Source: Strongylocentrotus droebachiensis (lineage: Eukaryota; Echinodermata; Echinoidea; Camarodonta; Strongylocentrotidae). Taken from it: a stretch of 64,000 nucleotides of DNA. The notes beneath the pieces are model-generated. The model did not search any database. It saw only the letters and a program-made list of their open reading frames with translations, and was not told where the DNA came from. Made by a program: the position numbers and the translations under genes. The first letter of the stretch is position 1. Every line of letters begins with the position of its first letter. The stretch covers positions 47,734-111,733 of the forward strand of contig JAVYIG010006792.1 in NCBI GenBank assembly GCA_035222895.1, written 5' to 3'. This document shows positions 13,525 through 28,500 of the stretch, one piece after another.

Positions 13525-16500
13525 GGAAGGTGAGAGAGGAAGTGGGGGAAGGTGAGAGAGGAAGAGAGGGGGGAAGAGAAGGTGGGGGAGAGAGAGAGGG
13601 GGAGAGAGAGAGGGGGAGAGAGAGAGGGGGAGAAGGTGGGAGAGAGAGAGGGGGAGAAGGTGGGAGAGAGAGAGGGGGAGAGAGAGAGGGGGAGAAGGTG
13701 GGGGAGAAGGTGGGGGGAGAGAGAGGGGGAGATGGTGGGTGGGAGAGAGAGAGAGAGAGAGAGAGGGGGGAAGAGAAGATGGGAGAGAGAGAGAGAGAGA
13801 GAGAGGGGAAGAGAAGATGGGGGAGAGAGGGGGAGAGAGGGGGAGAGAGGGGGAGAGACGGGGGAGAGAGGGGGAGAGAGGGGGAGAGGGGGAGAAAGGG
13901 GGCAGTAGGGGAAAAGGGGGTACAAAAGGGAAAGACACTGAGAGAAAATCAAAGACAAGAAGAATGGAGGGAAGGAAAAGAGAGATATAAATGTACATGT
14001 ACATGTGAAGACAGATTTCAGACTGAAACTTGAAAGACAGAGAAAGAGAGAGTGTGATTGAAAGGAAAGGGGTGCAACGAATTGTGCTTAAGTTTGTTTG
14101 ATTCATCATAATTAAAAAATATAATAGGGCATTTCATGTTTTACAATGAAAGCAAAAGGCATACTGGAGACTTGAGAAACTTCCAATGACATTTTCTTCA
14201 TGGTGTCTACAAAATAACTTAAAAGAATCATATGTCAAATGCATGACAAAACTTTAAAAAGACTAAAGTCCGTTGACAGATGAAATTGTACATTATAGAA
14301 GTAGGTCGAAGTATGACAGCCTTTTGACAGTACCATGGTCCTAAAGCATGACAAAGCTAGAAACACTGCGGTAAACATCGTCAAACATAAACATAAAAGC
14401 AACAAAGTAGACCGACTTAATGACTATTGCAAATGGATAGTTCTTTCCTGTTTATCATGTGCAAGCTCGGACCACCTGGCCTAAAAACCTTGGTATTTTT
14501 CCCTTCATGGAATGACATAAAAACATCAGGACATTGTGATAAGAATTAAACAATAGCATACAACATCCTCTAGTTGATATCTTGTACCGGCATTGCCATG
14601 GTAACGTGTCACATGGGTCCAGAAATGCATTCCAAGATAGGGCCAAAGTTTCCAAAGAGTTGAATCTTAAATCGCCTATTACACCCTTCATTGGAAATAA
14701 ATAAAATTGTTCCAAAAAGCTTGCCTACCCTGCATGTGCAGCCATGTGATTCGGTTACTTTTGTCAATGACAAAATGGATTGTAATAAAATTAGTAATTG
14801 TACATGGATCATTAATTTATCCTCACCAGATTACCTCAATTGAATCGTTTAACAATTTTCTTTAAATAGTGCAATGAAACTATTAAAGTGAACAATGATT
14901 TTTCCCTTTTTTACTTGTGCTCCTTTCGTAATAATCTATTATTTGAAATCAAAATATTGGGTATGGAAACAAAAGGCAAAACATTATAAATGATGGTGAA
15001 GAGATAAAATGCATTCCACCTATCTGCAATATACCTGTACACCTAAATGTACCTTTTCCTTTCCCGTCTCCCAAAAGATATACTTTGCTCAATCAAAATA
15101 ATCCAAAATAAAGAACTTGCAGCAAAAGTTTCTTCAACTATCACCTATTCTTTTAAACTCCAGAAACAGGTATGCCCATATCAGTACACGAAAACAGGTT
15201 GCGGTAACAAATACTGGCCACTCAAGCGCTGTTTACCAGTAAGTGGCTAATCTCTCGTTCACCCACTTAACTTTTCCACGTGAAATTACACAACTTTTCC
15301 AGGTAGCGGGACGCTCCTCTTCCATTGGGGGGCCTACCGACTCGTACCGAGCGGGATTGGTTAAGTGCCTGCTAGATCCGTTCAATTTCCAACAATATCC
15401 TGAACTGATTAGAGCGTGCAAATAACGCCCCCAACCAGGCCGAAGCATGCCGCATCAAAGCAAGGAATCTCCGCAAATATCTTGGAAGTGCAACAGCTTG
15501 TTTAAGGATGAGGGACTTTCAGATGCCTGAGAGAATGTCATTTGATCTTTGGAAACATGTTTTCTTAAAACTCAGTTAAGGATGCTAAGATGAGGAAACA
15601 TGTTTTTCAGTTTGTGTGCGCTTGAAAATCATTGTGTTGACTGAAGGGGGCTATCAGACTGAAAGGGTATCAAACCATGATCTACAATTGTTCAAGAGCT
15701 AATCAATAATCTCTTGTGTGCTAATGTACAACCTACAAAATAATCTGCAAGCTCCAGAGTGATTTATACACTTTCTTGTTTTTCAAATAATTTGTCAAGA
15801 ACAATTATTTGCATTAATCCCAATAGAAATGGAATAGAACTACAGGAAAATATAAAAGAAAAACTAATACAAAGATTAATTTGACAAATTTGACAGATTC
15901 AAGACAATGCTTGCAAGTGTTCAAGTCCCTGGTGAAAGGAAATGAATATTTGCCTCTGACAGCGTCCTTGTTATCACACATACAACCATGCTACATGACA
16001 GTGACATGGCAATAGGAAACACTGAAGTAATTCTAACTTCCTCATTGGGTCACCTTATACTTGAGAGTGCCGCTCGCATTACATCACTCGTTCCATCATA
16101 TTCTCACGTCCTCTCTACTTCCAAAATGTTCCAAAATGTTCCATTGCCCTTTCTTTTAATTGTAGATTTAAAGGGGTGGTAAACCCTACCTAATAGACCA
16201 GCGCACTTCATTTTTGTTTGTACGCCTTGTTTTGCTTTAACAAATACTGACGTTGATCTGTACAGGTGAGAGATGAAACAGATAATCTCTATAAAAAAAA
16301 AGTAGGGATGAGAAATTGAACTTTACAATTATTCCTGTGGGGCTAGTCAATATGTGATCACACAGCTAGGTCCGGTTGGTGAAGGTAAAGTTACCAAAAG
16401 ATCTGGGCTGAGCTTCTTTTTTTTCTCTTCTATTTTCTACCATTCTGCCCCTGAGAGCTTTCAAACCTTTTCTCTAGAAAAATGATTTGCATACATGTAG

Positions 16501-19500
16501 GTCGCCTCAGATTCAATCTTCATGGACCCCCTGTTACAGTACCAGAGAAAAAAAATACTTCAAACATTTTGAGGGCTACTTTTCAAGCGTGCTTGCATGA
16601 AAATAACACTCTTTATTTTGTTTTGCATTGAACTCTATGCAAATGGGGGGGGGGCTCTTTTATGACTTTCTGGGGCTCTTTTTGGCATTTTGGCCCTGAG
16701 CCCCCATGTATTTTTTCCCCTGCCTGTTACAGCGTTTAAAATATGACTGATGTCTATTAATCAAATCAATTATTAACTTCTGAGAAGATCAATTCCAAGA
16801 AGATCAGTCACTCCCAATACCGGTATGCAATCCTTGCACAGGGCATCACAACATTCTACAAAATCCTCATTTCCCCTTTTGTATTGGGTTTTTTCTGTTT
16901 CTGTTTCTATTTTGTTTCCCTTTTTTTTTTTGGTGGTTTGTTTCCTCATGTAATTGGTGTCATTCCCTTAATGTGATTGATGTTTAACATATTAAAGACT
17001 TCAAGGACTATATATAGAAAACATAAATCATATCAGGTTCACATTGCTTGAAATGCCACCTCATTAACATGCCTCTTTCCCTCCCTCCCTCCCCCCCCCC
17101 CCCCCCCCTCCTGAATGACTTAACGATTGTGATATACATGCGAGTCCTATGATGTGGCTGATGGGGTAATAGGGTGGATTCTGTCACACCGTCAAATAGA
17201 CATCAATGGATATTTTGAAAGATTGATATTGTCTCCCTGTAATTGCTGTCCACTGTGCACAGTATGACGTCATATCAAATCTGATTATATGGCATGAAAA
17301 TACCATTATAACAAGTAGGACGCACCAATATTTCTGAAATGGATCATAATTTCATTCACAACCGCATACAAAGGCAATGACACATCAAGAACATTTCTGA
17401 GAAAAATTAGAGGATGCAGTGCACATCAGATGTTGCTACTGCATTTTTAAATTTCTTTAGGGCTCTTGATGTATTCTGTTAGTTGTTCTGCTGGCAATTT
17501 GTTTTCTTGTATAGGAATGTAATGCATTATATGTCTTTGAGTACTTTGTACCCATCCTGTTCCCTTACCCTATTAAACCAATACATGTAAGTCATTTCAT
17601 ACAGCCCTTGAATGCTTAAAACAAAATAAAAATACAAAAATCTTCATCAATGTTTTTGCTGGCGAAATTTACTGAAATAATCCCAAAACTTATTCTTATT
17701 CAATGCAAAAATTTTCATTGAAAATTTTAAAGTGAGAGACTTTGAAATGAGTTCCCAGAGAAAATTATGAAATTTTAAAGTTTGAAAACTATTGTACCCC
17801 CCCCCCCCCCTTGGTACTTGGTAATTTTCTTTCAATTTATAAACTCCTTCTTACTGAAAGCTACTATAACACTCACTGGAGATGAGTTGGTCTAGTGGTT
17901 GGCTCTCTGGTCTGCATACAAGATGACCCAGGTTCAAGTCCAGGAGCAAACATGATGATAGGATATGTTGATTTTAACCTTTCTATAAATCCTGATTGAT
18001 GATACAAATATGTAGCAATAACACCTGAACATGGCAACAACAAAATAAGTTCAAGTAGCAAAGCAAATATCTTACCTCTGAGTTGGGAATGAACGAGCTA
18101 GGTCCGGTGCCACACTGTCGTGGAATTTTTCCTCCTTGCTCCTGAAAGAGAAAAGGTAAAGGTTTTGTTATAATTTAGATTGAAATATAACAGAAAGTCG
18201 TTCTTTCATATAATATACATGTATATGTAGGCATACTTGTACATGTCTTTTGTTGGCATATACATGTAATCAATCATGCAAAATCCATGTGACAAATTTA
18301 AAAAGAAACTTTGCAAAATGTTGCAAGTGAAAGAATTGGCTTAATTATCAACAACTTCACACAGAGTGTAAATACTGTACATACAATGGACTATTCAATC
18401 AAAATCCATAAAAATGACATGTTTTGAAAGAGAATGCACACCTGAGTAAAGGTGCAACTAAGCACAACTAGTATTTTCGCATCTCATCGTTCGACACATC
18501 AATGTAATGCAGTACAGGCAATGTCACTCTGGTCCTTTTTTTTTTAAGTCAATGTACAATACACATTTTTACTCTGCTTCCAACAATCTACACAATTATA
18601 TACATTTTCAAATTTCAATTTCTATGTATCAACCCAAGTAGGCCTGCTGAGAAGCCATCTACAGTATGAACATGTAGCCTACATGTACATGTACCTGTAT
18701 AGTGGGGTCCTTTTACAAGCCCAAGTTTAAAAATAACCCCTATAAATAGAAAGATATAAAGCTCCTATTACAGAATGCATGGCAAAGGGTTACAAGTTCT
18801 TGTTAGGTATTTAAGGAGGAGGCCAATCATAAAACAATCATGTTTACCTTTTAAAGTCCCACACATGTATAAACTGTTCTTGGGGAAAAGTAAATGACAG
18901 AAAGTAGAGAAAAGGAGATCTATTCTAAATTGGTAAAAGTAAAATTATTGCCCCAAAATGTGACAATTAAAATAAAAAATAAACGACATGCACACAATAA
19001 TGTACATGTACTGTACATGTAGATCATGTACAGGTAACAAGGACCTCCCTGAATGCAAGAATCCATCAACTTCAACATCAAAGGATGCGAAGGATGCCAA
19101 GGTGGCATTATGCACACAATCTAATGACCGGCGTGATTACGTGATAGGGTCTCCATTCGGAATGGCTGACGGAATGAATGAATGAATGAATGGTCATACA
19201 GCTGCTTGATAGTCTAGAAACCAGACACAAACTAGCTCATTTCTGTCACCATTCGCTGTCATCATTCACTGTAAGTGTATTTACCACCCAAAGAAATGAG
19301 CCTACAATCAATGTGAGAGGTTCATTTGCTACATTTTTATGAAGCCAAATGAAAATATTTGTCTTGCCATATATACACAAGGAAGGACTTTATATTATGT
19401 ATACCAGTACATGTACCGGTACACTGTAAAATGTATAATTTTGTCATTTGCATTACATGATCTTATACTGGAAGGTATTTGTATCATTGTTCATTAATTA

Positions 19501-22500
19501 CTAGAGTTATCTTTCCAGCAATCTTTCTATCTGATTTAATGAGTCACAATGGATTGTTCATTAAAAAAAATAGAGCATACAAACCACATTGCATGTGGAG
19601 GATTAGGCTTTAATACACAAAGCCTACAAGTTACCTAGATAGGCCTACATACATGTACATGTACACAAAAAAGGATTTCCTTGATGATTGTCATTATTTT
19701 TTTGTTGCAATAAGCTCATACAGAGAACAAGCTTCACATTTCCTAGCACTAAAAACTCAGGAATGTGATTTTGTTTTGTAAAGATGATTTTGCTTGCACT
19801 ACATGTAGGTGCTCCTATTCATTTTGTTTCAGGTATCTGTGTGTTATTAAAAGGGATTTGTCAGAGAATGCTTCCCCCCCCCCCCCCAACCCCAACCCCA
19901 AAGAATCCTAGATCCGCCACTGACACTGTACATGTACATGCAGCAAGAAAGTGATTTGTCATTTTTGTTATGATAAATCAGCTAAACCTGTCCATGGAGA
20001 TAGTGAAAGCCAATACCACAAAGTTTTGACAGTCGTTGTGAAATGTTGACAAAAGGAAATAATCAAGTAGATCCTCAAGGTGGCTCACCTCCATATATTC
20101 TACAATGAATAATAAACACAAAACTTGGCTTCCACAAATCAGTTCTTGCCACCTACTTCAGGGAAAGAAGAAGAAGAAGAGGAAGGAGAAGAAAAAAGGA
20201 GAAGAAAAAAGTGGAAAACACTAGCATGAACTTCTAATCAGAAAACTTGCCAACAAAAAAGAGCACAACTTTTCACAAGCTGAAATCAAAAGAATATCTG
20301 GGTAAGTGGTAGCCTTTTGACAAGGCCTCGTTGACTCTGGCTATAAAGCGGCTGAGATGAGTCTAGATACCCGGAGTGAACGCGCGACCGAATGACGAAT
20401 GTCATGAGGCCTTTTGGAAAGTGGGTTTCACTGCTCTGCATGAATTATTCATAGATACATATTAGCATGCCAATACGCTTACTTTGGATTTATTGACCAA
20501 TCATAACGGCGATCTCCCCGTTGGCTTCGTTCGTGATTCGTTCCATGTAGAGGTCAGTGGTCTTTTATAGCACATATACGTAATAGTTCATAGTAGGTCC
20601 ATGTTCGTAGAGTTTACTATGTGTGTGTATGTGTGCGTGTGTGTGTATACGTGTGTGTGTGTGTAAAAGCTGACGTCACGCGGAGATACGTCCGCTGATT
20701 GGACACTACCTTTTCTGAAGCGAGTTCCAGTCGGAAACAAGGGTTAACATAAAAAATCCAAACCAAATTGATAAAGGCCACAGGTCTGGGCAATTCGCAT
20801 TGGCGTTCATTCAGGTTTTCGCAGTTAGTCTCTTTTTAGTCGCTCGGCGTCTATCAGGCATGTGGCCTTGTTTAAAGGCTAGGTAAGTGGTGACTTTTGT
20901 ACCCTAGGACATTGCTTAAATAGTTTTAAAAGAAAAAATGAAATGCCCCAACATTTTCATTTTTTACAATTATTCTGTTATTTCCATGCACCAGCAGCAC
21001 CACTCTCATTGTGGACTTCAAAATTATATACAAAATGCTATATCAGAATATTCACAGGCCTACAATGTACATGTACAGTAATTTTTTTTTTTTTTCTTTC
21101 AGAACACATTCCTGTTTGTATGAAAAAGGGTTTCTAGTTCTACATGTACGTGTGCACAGAACTTGACCCTAATACATGTATATGTAGGCACCTGGGATAC
21201 ATGGGTGCCCAAAATCTAGTTTAGGACCCACAACATTTTTACATTTTAACAAGAGGTTTATGCATACAGGTATCAAAAATCTCAATCCGGATCCAATATG
21301 AAAATAGTTAGAGTAGAGCCCTGGTGTTCAATGTTCAGTGTACATGTACAATTTAATACCTCGTTCATCAAAACGGTTTTCTGAGAAACAGAGTGTGGTT
21401 AGAAATGATAGTAAATAAAGTGTTGTGTTACCATTTTGTTTTCATTATTAAAATTAAAGCATATCCTGTTCTAACTTCTTCCTCCTTGGAAAATAGGTGA
21501 AACTTACGTTCTTTGAACCACATAGGCCTAAATTATACTCTTTGAGAGAAATTGAAACAATTAATACTGTCTAACATTTTAAAGGCTAAAGTACATATAC
21601 ACATGTGTACATGTACCAGATTTCAGATGGCTTGAGTACTTTGTACATGTACATGTACATGTACTGTAGATGTCAAATGTAGTTTTGGAGTTCATATTAT
21701 CGTGATTATGGGTTAATTTGGAAAATTTGTAAAATTTCTTTTTTCTCTTTTCTAAACTAATCATAGACTGTACATGTACTGTACATGGCAATTGGCAATA
21801 ACCTATTTTTAATGTCCATATATATACATGTACATGTGTATGAATTAGGACAGTACAGGAGATTAAAGAGGCATTTCCTAATTAAATGTACATGCTCAAA
21901 TTCGCCCTTTCTGCAAGAGATAAGAGAACAATGCCAGAGGAAGATGACTTGCTTGTGACCACAGCCAAGGACCAAGGTCAAACCATGCCAATTATGGACA
22001 ATGACCGCTAGCACATGACAAGACCGCAGATACAGATATCATGGTCAAGTATTGCTGGTCAGGAGTGCAGTGCAAGTACTCCTAAGTAGTTCAATCAATA
22101 TGCAAATTTTACACTGGAGAATTTAGTGATTTTATCAAAAAAATTGAGTAAAAAGATAAACGTCTAAACATATACATTGTAAATGTACCGGTACATGTAC
22201 ATGAAGAAGTGTATTTGTATTTTCAAACATGTCAACATACACACATAATGTACATGTACATGTACATGTAGAGGTCTACATGTCTTCATATAATTTGATA
22301 TCACAAATTCTCTTCAGCATAATCTCAATGACACTTTGGCTGACAAAAGCATCTCAAATTACTAGTACACACTGAACATCAAAAGTTTGCAATCGTGGGC
22401 TCAGTGCCAAGATTTTTCTTTGAAAAAGGACCCCCAATCTCTGTGTCTCACTGACCTGTGTGGTTGCCGATGATCTACAACGTTTTCCTGTCATTTTGGT

Positions 22501-25500
22501 TTCTGGCACCACGTCTTCCGTCGCTTCCTCCTCCAAAATGTTGTCCTCCATCTCCCGAACGGAGAGCAGTTCATGCCTTACACAGTCAAGACTGGCATGT
22601 TTCCCCATTGTATCGTCGTTGGCTTTGGACGTACATGTATCGGAGAGGTTTAAATCGCAACCATCCACAGGGGCACAATAACAGTTTGATTCACCAAGCA
22701 TTTGGCCGTTGTGTTTTGGTTCCATGGGCCTAGTAGTAGAAGCCTTGGATTAATATTATGGCTTATGCAATCCTAAATGGACACCGACAACAAATCTTCC
22801 TCAACAACAAATATCACGCCTGTACAGTACACCTACATGTAGTACACGTACATGCACGTACCGGTACATGAGACGGTAGTATGTTGCATCATAGACCTAT
22901 GCAGCAACTTCTCTAGGACATTGCATCACACTGAAAAACAGCTGCCTGCAGTTATGAATATGCATGATCTGTATTCACACACTTCACTGGCTTGTACACT
23001 GTACGTGTTGTGCACTGTAGAGTACTAGAGTATGAGCAGTGAAGCACACACACACAGTCAGCTCATACCCAATCTCAGCTATGATTGGCTACAGGATGGG
23101 GGTAAGTTGAAGGTGTGTCTCCTCATGAATATGTAACACTTCCTTTCACCAAACCATGTGTAGTCTACACTCAATACACTTCCAGGCCTGTACATACTGT
23201 AAAGTAGTACATGATCATGCCAAATTCATGTATTTTCAAAGGTTATCATTAAATCAAAGAAGAAATAAATGGAACTTCTTGGCAGTATTATTCTAGCCTT
23301 TCCTGAGGAAGGTCACAATCTGAACAAAACCGATTCCACAGGATATCCATCAAATTAATCGCAAGTACTGTCCTTCAGAAGACTATCCTAAAACCCTGAA
23401 AAGTCACCTCTGGGCGATGTAAACACTTGCTGGTGACGTCTTGTTGGCCAGAATCCCAACACAACAGAGGAGTATGCTAGCTTGGCTTGAACTTGATCAA
23501 TAATTTCCATGTAAACATAGCACATAGCCACATACCAAGCCCGGTCACGAGCATATTGCTTGCGTCAGAGTGGCCTCAGCATGCACACTTGAGTGAAATA
23601 AGACGTTTATATTAAAACTATACAGTGCGTCCCAGAAAAAACGAAACCGAGAAGTATCGATGTTTTATCATAACTTAATCACAACCATAATTAATGAATG
23701 ATACATATTTGGAAAGCTTAGAGTCTCCTCTTTCAGTTGATGCTACTCACGTGATGCATATTTCACGCATGAGTGATTAGGAGCAATTTGAAGGAAGGAA
23801 ACCAAAAAGTAATTTGGCGGGCGGTATCTGAATTTCAAAGAAAAATTCATATTTCTAGAAAGTTCATTTTCTGCTCTTTCATATGATACCTCAATCAAGA
23901 AAAATGAGCCAGGAATAACAAAGTTCTGTTTGTTTAAAGTAGCCCTTACATTTTCATAATTTTAGCAAACGAATTCGTTTTCACTGGCTGCCTGCCGTAT
24001 CAATAAACAAAATTAACAAAAGACTTAACTCCGTTTCGTTGACAATCAGCCATGCATGAAGACTCTCGTCTACGGCTGATTGTCAACGAAACGGAGTTAA
24101 GTCTTTTGTTAATTTCGTTTATTGATACGGCAGGCAGCCAGTGAAAACGAATTCGTTTAATAAAATTATGGAAATGCAAGCAGTACTTTAAACAAACAGA
24201 ACTTTGTCATTCCTCGCTCATTTTTCCTGATTGAGGTGTCATATGAAAGAGCAGAAACTCAACTTTCTAGAAATGTGAATTTTTCTTCGAAATTCAGATA
24301 CCGCCCGCCAAATGTTTTTTTTTTTTCCTTCCTTCAAATTGCTTTTAATCACTCATGCGTAAAATATGCATTATCTGAGTAGCAGCACATGAAAGAGGAG
24401 ACTCTAAGCTTTCCAAATATGTATCATTCATTAATTATAGTTGTGATTAAGTTATGATAGAACATCGATACTTCTCGGTTTCGTTTTTTCTGGGACGCAC
24501 TGTATAGTACTCACATTTTCTAGTTCCTTCAATTCAAAGAATTTACCACATGATAACTGCTACATGTGAGAATCATACATGGAGCAAGAAAGAGAAAGTG
24601 ATTTGTTGTTTTGTTTTGGTTAATCTTTGGACATGTGCACTATACAGTAAGAAGCCACAATTATTATTATTATCAGCAATAAGAACTGTGCTTTTAAATC
24701 AGTACAGTCTCAAAATTATCACTGGTTTTGTTTACTTCATTCTACAGTGTACATGTACATACGGGTAGTAGAGAATGGAGATGCAAAAATGTACAAGTGT
24801 ATGATTGATATGTAAAGAATCTGCCTACTTGACCTTTCTATCTTGAGTGCCACATTCTGAGTTCTGCCAAGATTGGGTTCGATGAAGTGAAAGCTGTCAT
24901 GTATATTGAAGTTTTCAGTATTATTGAGAATGTAAAATTGTCATCTGTTCAGACCCAGAAGGGCATAGTGCATGTAATAATATCGTTCTGGCTCCAAACT
25001 ATTGCTAAACATGAAGTTGTTTTTTTAAGGCCTAAAACTTGATGCTTACCGGTATTTATCAAAACAATCAAGGAAGACAAGGATACATCATGAGTTCATT
25101 TAATACAGATTATCAATTGATTTTTAGACTTATTACTTTTCAAAGTTCTTTTGTGTTTTATAGTCCATCCACAAAAATGGGCCTACAATTTACATGTACA
25201 TGTACACACTGTACATGTGGGCATTTCCACGGTAATAGGGTACTTCTGTGTGTGAAAGAATAAAGCGCTTACAGAAAAATTAAATAAATATCCTGTGGCT
25301 TTCTGTGTTTTTATTTTCATTGTTGATGGTATAAAGAAATAAAAAAGACAATTCCATGCACTAATAATGTCATTTGGTTGTGTTGTCCTCTTTTCTTTAA
25401 TGATTATTATTAAAAATTCCAAAGTACAATCAGTAAATGTTGAGTGGTGTGATTTTGAGGGTGATGCAAATAAAAATTCTAAAAAGAAATTGATGTTTCA

Positions 25501-28500
25501 TGTTTTGAAAAGAGATTTTGATGCGGGTGGATTACGGCATTGATCATAGTTACGGCGATTGAGCTTTAAAGAGGGAGAGTGAGAGAGTTGAAAATTACAT
25601 TGGCTGAATGAGAGATTCTGTCCACCTGTGTTACGTACGTTCAGAGTGAATTTTCCCACAATTATTAGTTGTGTCACCCAACAGTTTTATGTGCTTTGCA
25701 ACTCTTTTGATGAAGGTTGAAATGTAGACCAAGAAAAAAATCGTCAAAATAAATTTATAGAGATAAAATCTATTCAAAATTTGGAGTGCAATATTCGGTC
25801 CAACTCACGAACGTACGTAACAACTAAAAAACCGGACCGTGGCGTCCGCGAATATGACGCATGGATAATCCACGTATCAGTCAAGTGAACCAAGGCACTG
25901 CAACGTTTGATTGTACTTGCAATCCATGCGCTGACTTCTACAATCGCGGGGCCGTGTAGCTCTATATAACTTCTGTCCAGTTTGTGCGTACGTTCACGGT
26001 TGCTGGTAGTTAGAACGACACGTACGCACGTATGACAGAACATGTTTTCTGTCCTATTTACGTACGTGTCGGACGTGAGCAGCAGACGACATCCGATCGT
26101 AATTAGATTAGGCTTTGAAAATCGTGGAATGGTACGTATTTGTTATTCAAAATCTTTTTGAAATACAGTAAATGATCATAATATGTTTCCGAAAATGAGT
26201 CATGTGTAACTTTAGTGGTGTACGATTATATTTTCCTCTTCTGGTCTGCTAGTGCTAAATTTTAACGTGTAGTGATATTATTACATTACAGTCCCATATG
26301 TAGCTTTTCATGTATGCAACACTGGTAACTCTCGCCGATCTCGCATTTTCAATAGGTGCAACCGCAACCCAATTTAGCTCACGCAAAAAAAGCAACTGCA
26401 GTTGCCTAAATCAGGAAAAACAAAAAAACAAATTTATACTTACCAACAGCTTGCTTGATTACTTAATGTTGGTTATCTTCAATAAATTGTGTTTTCTTCA
26501 AAAGGTCGCATTAAAAAAAAAATTTATTTTACTTTTCAATGGATGACATTTTATACACAAGAATTATTTCATTATTGAGCCTACACTAAATTATACAAAA
26601 TATTGCATCTACATTACCTGAGTCATATCATTGCATTGATATTTTACAATCCTTCTGTTAATCATTTAATGCCTTCATGTTTCAAAACCAGGAAATATCT
26701 ATCTGTTTGGAGTGAAAATGTGCATGATTACTATTAACGTGAGAAAATCTTAACAAGTCAAAAAAGAAAAAAAAATACAAATACATTTAAATTTGAATTA
26801 GCACAATGGATTTTAAACTCATGATTTTTTTCATCTTTAATTCTTTTGATTTCAGGTGAAAGATGTTGTGGGAGAAGATCTTGTCATCAAGTACATGGCC
26901 GAGTCGGAGTCTCATCCGGGGCTATTTATATGGCCAGCACGTGAGGATGTGTCTCGGGAATGTAGAAAACAGATAGTGAAGAAAATGCCTAACCCTGTCC
27001 TTCGGGAAGACATCAGCAGCACTAGATTACAATTTTTCACCTTTGCAGAACTCTCCCCAGAATCATGACTTGTTCCATACAATTTATGAATGTCTTATTA
27101 CTCATAGATTGGTTAATAATGAATCGAGTCATTCCAACTTCTTCAGAGAACTTGTGTAAAGTCCAGCACACCCGATATCGTCCCAAACCATCGGTTTTAA
27201 AATCCTTACAATATTCTCTGACTCTTGTGTAAGAGGAAAACCTAGAACTGCGTGTATTGATGTTAAAAAGGAGACATGATTAAATGGCTGGATCGTGCTA
27301 ATTTATTGTTCTCACGTTGTACTTCAGTAAGGTTTTAATCACCTCAATAGACTTGTGTGTTATGAAAACAAATAAAATTCATGGAAAATTGGCACAAAGA
27401 CACAATTATTTACTGAAAATATTTAATGAATGCTCAATTGAATTGATGCATTATAATATGCAAAATAACCCATTGAGTATGCAGTGTCAAATCTTTTTTG
27501 AATTTCAGATCTGAATTACATCAAAATGATTGTTATAAATACATGTATTTGATTTGAACTTACTTGAAATGAATGATCATAATTTTGAGCAAAAATAGAA
27601 TTAAATAGAGCATTTATGAAAAATTAAGAAATATAAAAGGTAAATATCATACACATTGTAGTTAGCAGATAAAAGAACTCTAGAATAAAAGCATACAAAT
27701 CCTGTATAGACAATTTGTAATTAACGACATGATGTTTGTGAAATATCAATGAATAGTGTTTGCCTTTTATTCTATATTGTGTCAACTACTTTCCCAGTCT
27801 TGATGGGAATTGATTACAAGCTAATGCTTACATGTAGTGAAATGCATGCTCAATATTATTGTTTAACAGTCTGTTATTATTGGGCTCTGTGTCCGAGACA
27901 CATTTTGGCTACTGACTATTAAAGACATCACCTAGACTACTTTTAAATTTGTATATAAGGTTTTGTGAAATTTCAATTTCAATGAAATGATTAGTGTTTG
28001 CCTTTTATTCTATATTGTGCCAACTTCTTTCCATGTGACTATAGTTACTATCTTATCATTTTTAAATTTGAATTTGCAATTCAGGTGTTCATAATTTTAT
28101 AAATTTATATAAATGGTTCATCCATGGACAATTTAAGTTGTACACTGAAGTTCGTTGCTTGCTTTTGCAGTTGGTCAAAAGATTAATGAGAGGTGAGATA
28201 AGATTTCAAAACTATCAATTAATCTATTTTACAGATTTACAAACCGTATATCAGTTGGCAAATTCATTGATTTCATTATACTTAATAATTAAAGACCATT
28301 CACATTTCACTTATTCTCCATAAATCTGCAGCTTTTGAAGTTCTGATACGGAACACATGTAACATTGGCCAGGCAGTGATTTGAAACAAAATGAATTTAC
28401 AATGACCTAAACACAAAACAATTTAAAATGATCAATACAATGAAACATTTTAACCTATGCAACGCTTATGAATATATTGATTATGAAATATGTGTCCCAA

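Larger units (their letters stand above)
6337..18075. other. Sestrin intron 2
   Basis: 11.7 kb holding the 271-bp tandem duplication, a fold-back mariner copy, the purine block, two CpG patches and a SINE. The remainder (7.2-9.8 kb, 10.7-11.9 kb, 12.2-13.3 kb, 14.0-15.2 kb, 15.5-17.8 kb) is AT-rich DNA in which I can support no feature. Confidence 0.7.

Noticed and set aside
13321..14109. Long Ser/Leu/Pro-rich and Arg/Glu/Gly-rich open frames on both strands
   Set aside because: They are translations of the purine microsatellite in all frames, with no splice sites or complex sequence.
15233..15448. Overlapping open frames on both strands of the CpG patch
   Set aside because: No splice sites and no recognisable domain; treated as a non-coding patch.
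17878..17955. A tRNA gene
   Set aside because: A and B boxes are present but the anticodon and T stems do not pair; better explained as a SINE.
22458..22733. Plus-strand open frames opposite sestrin exon 1B
   Set aside because: No splice signals or similarity; the minus frame has start context, upstream stop, donor and the right phase.
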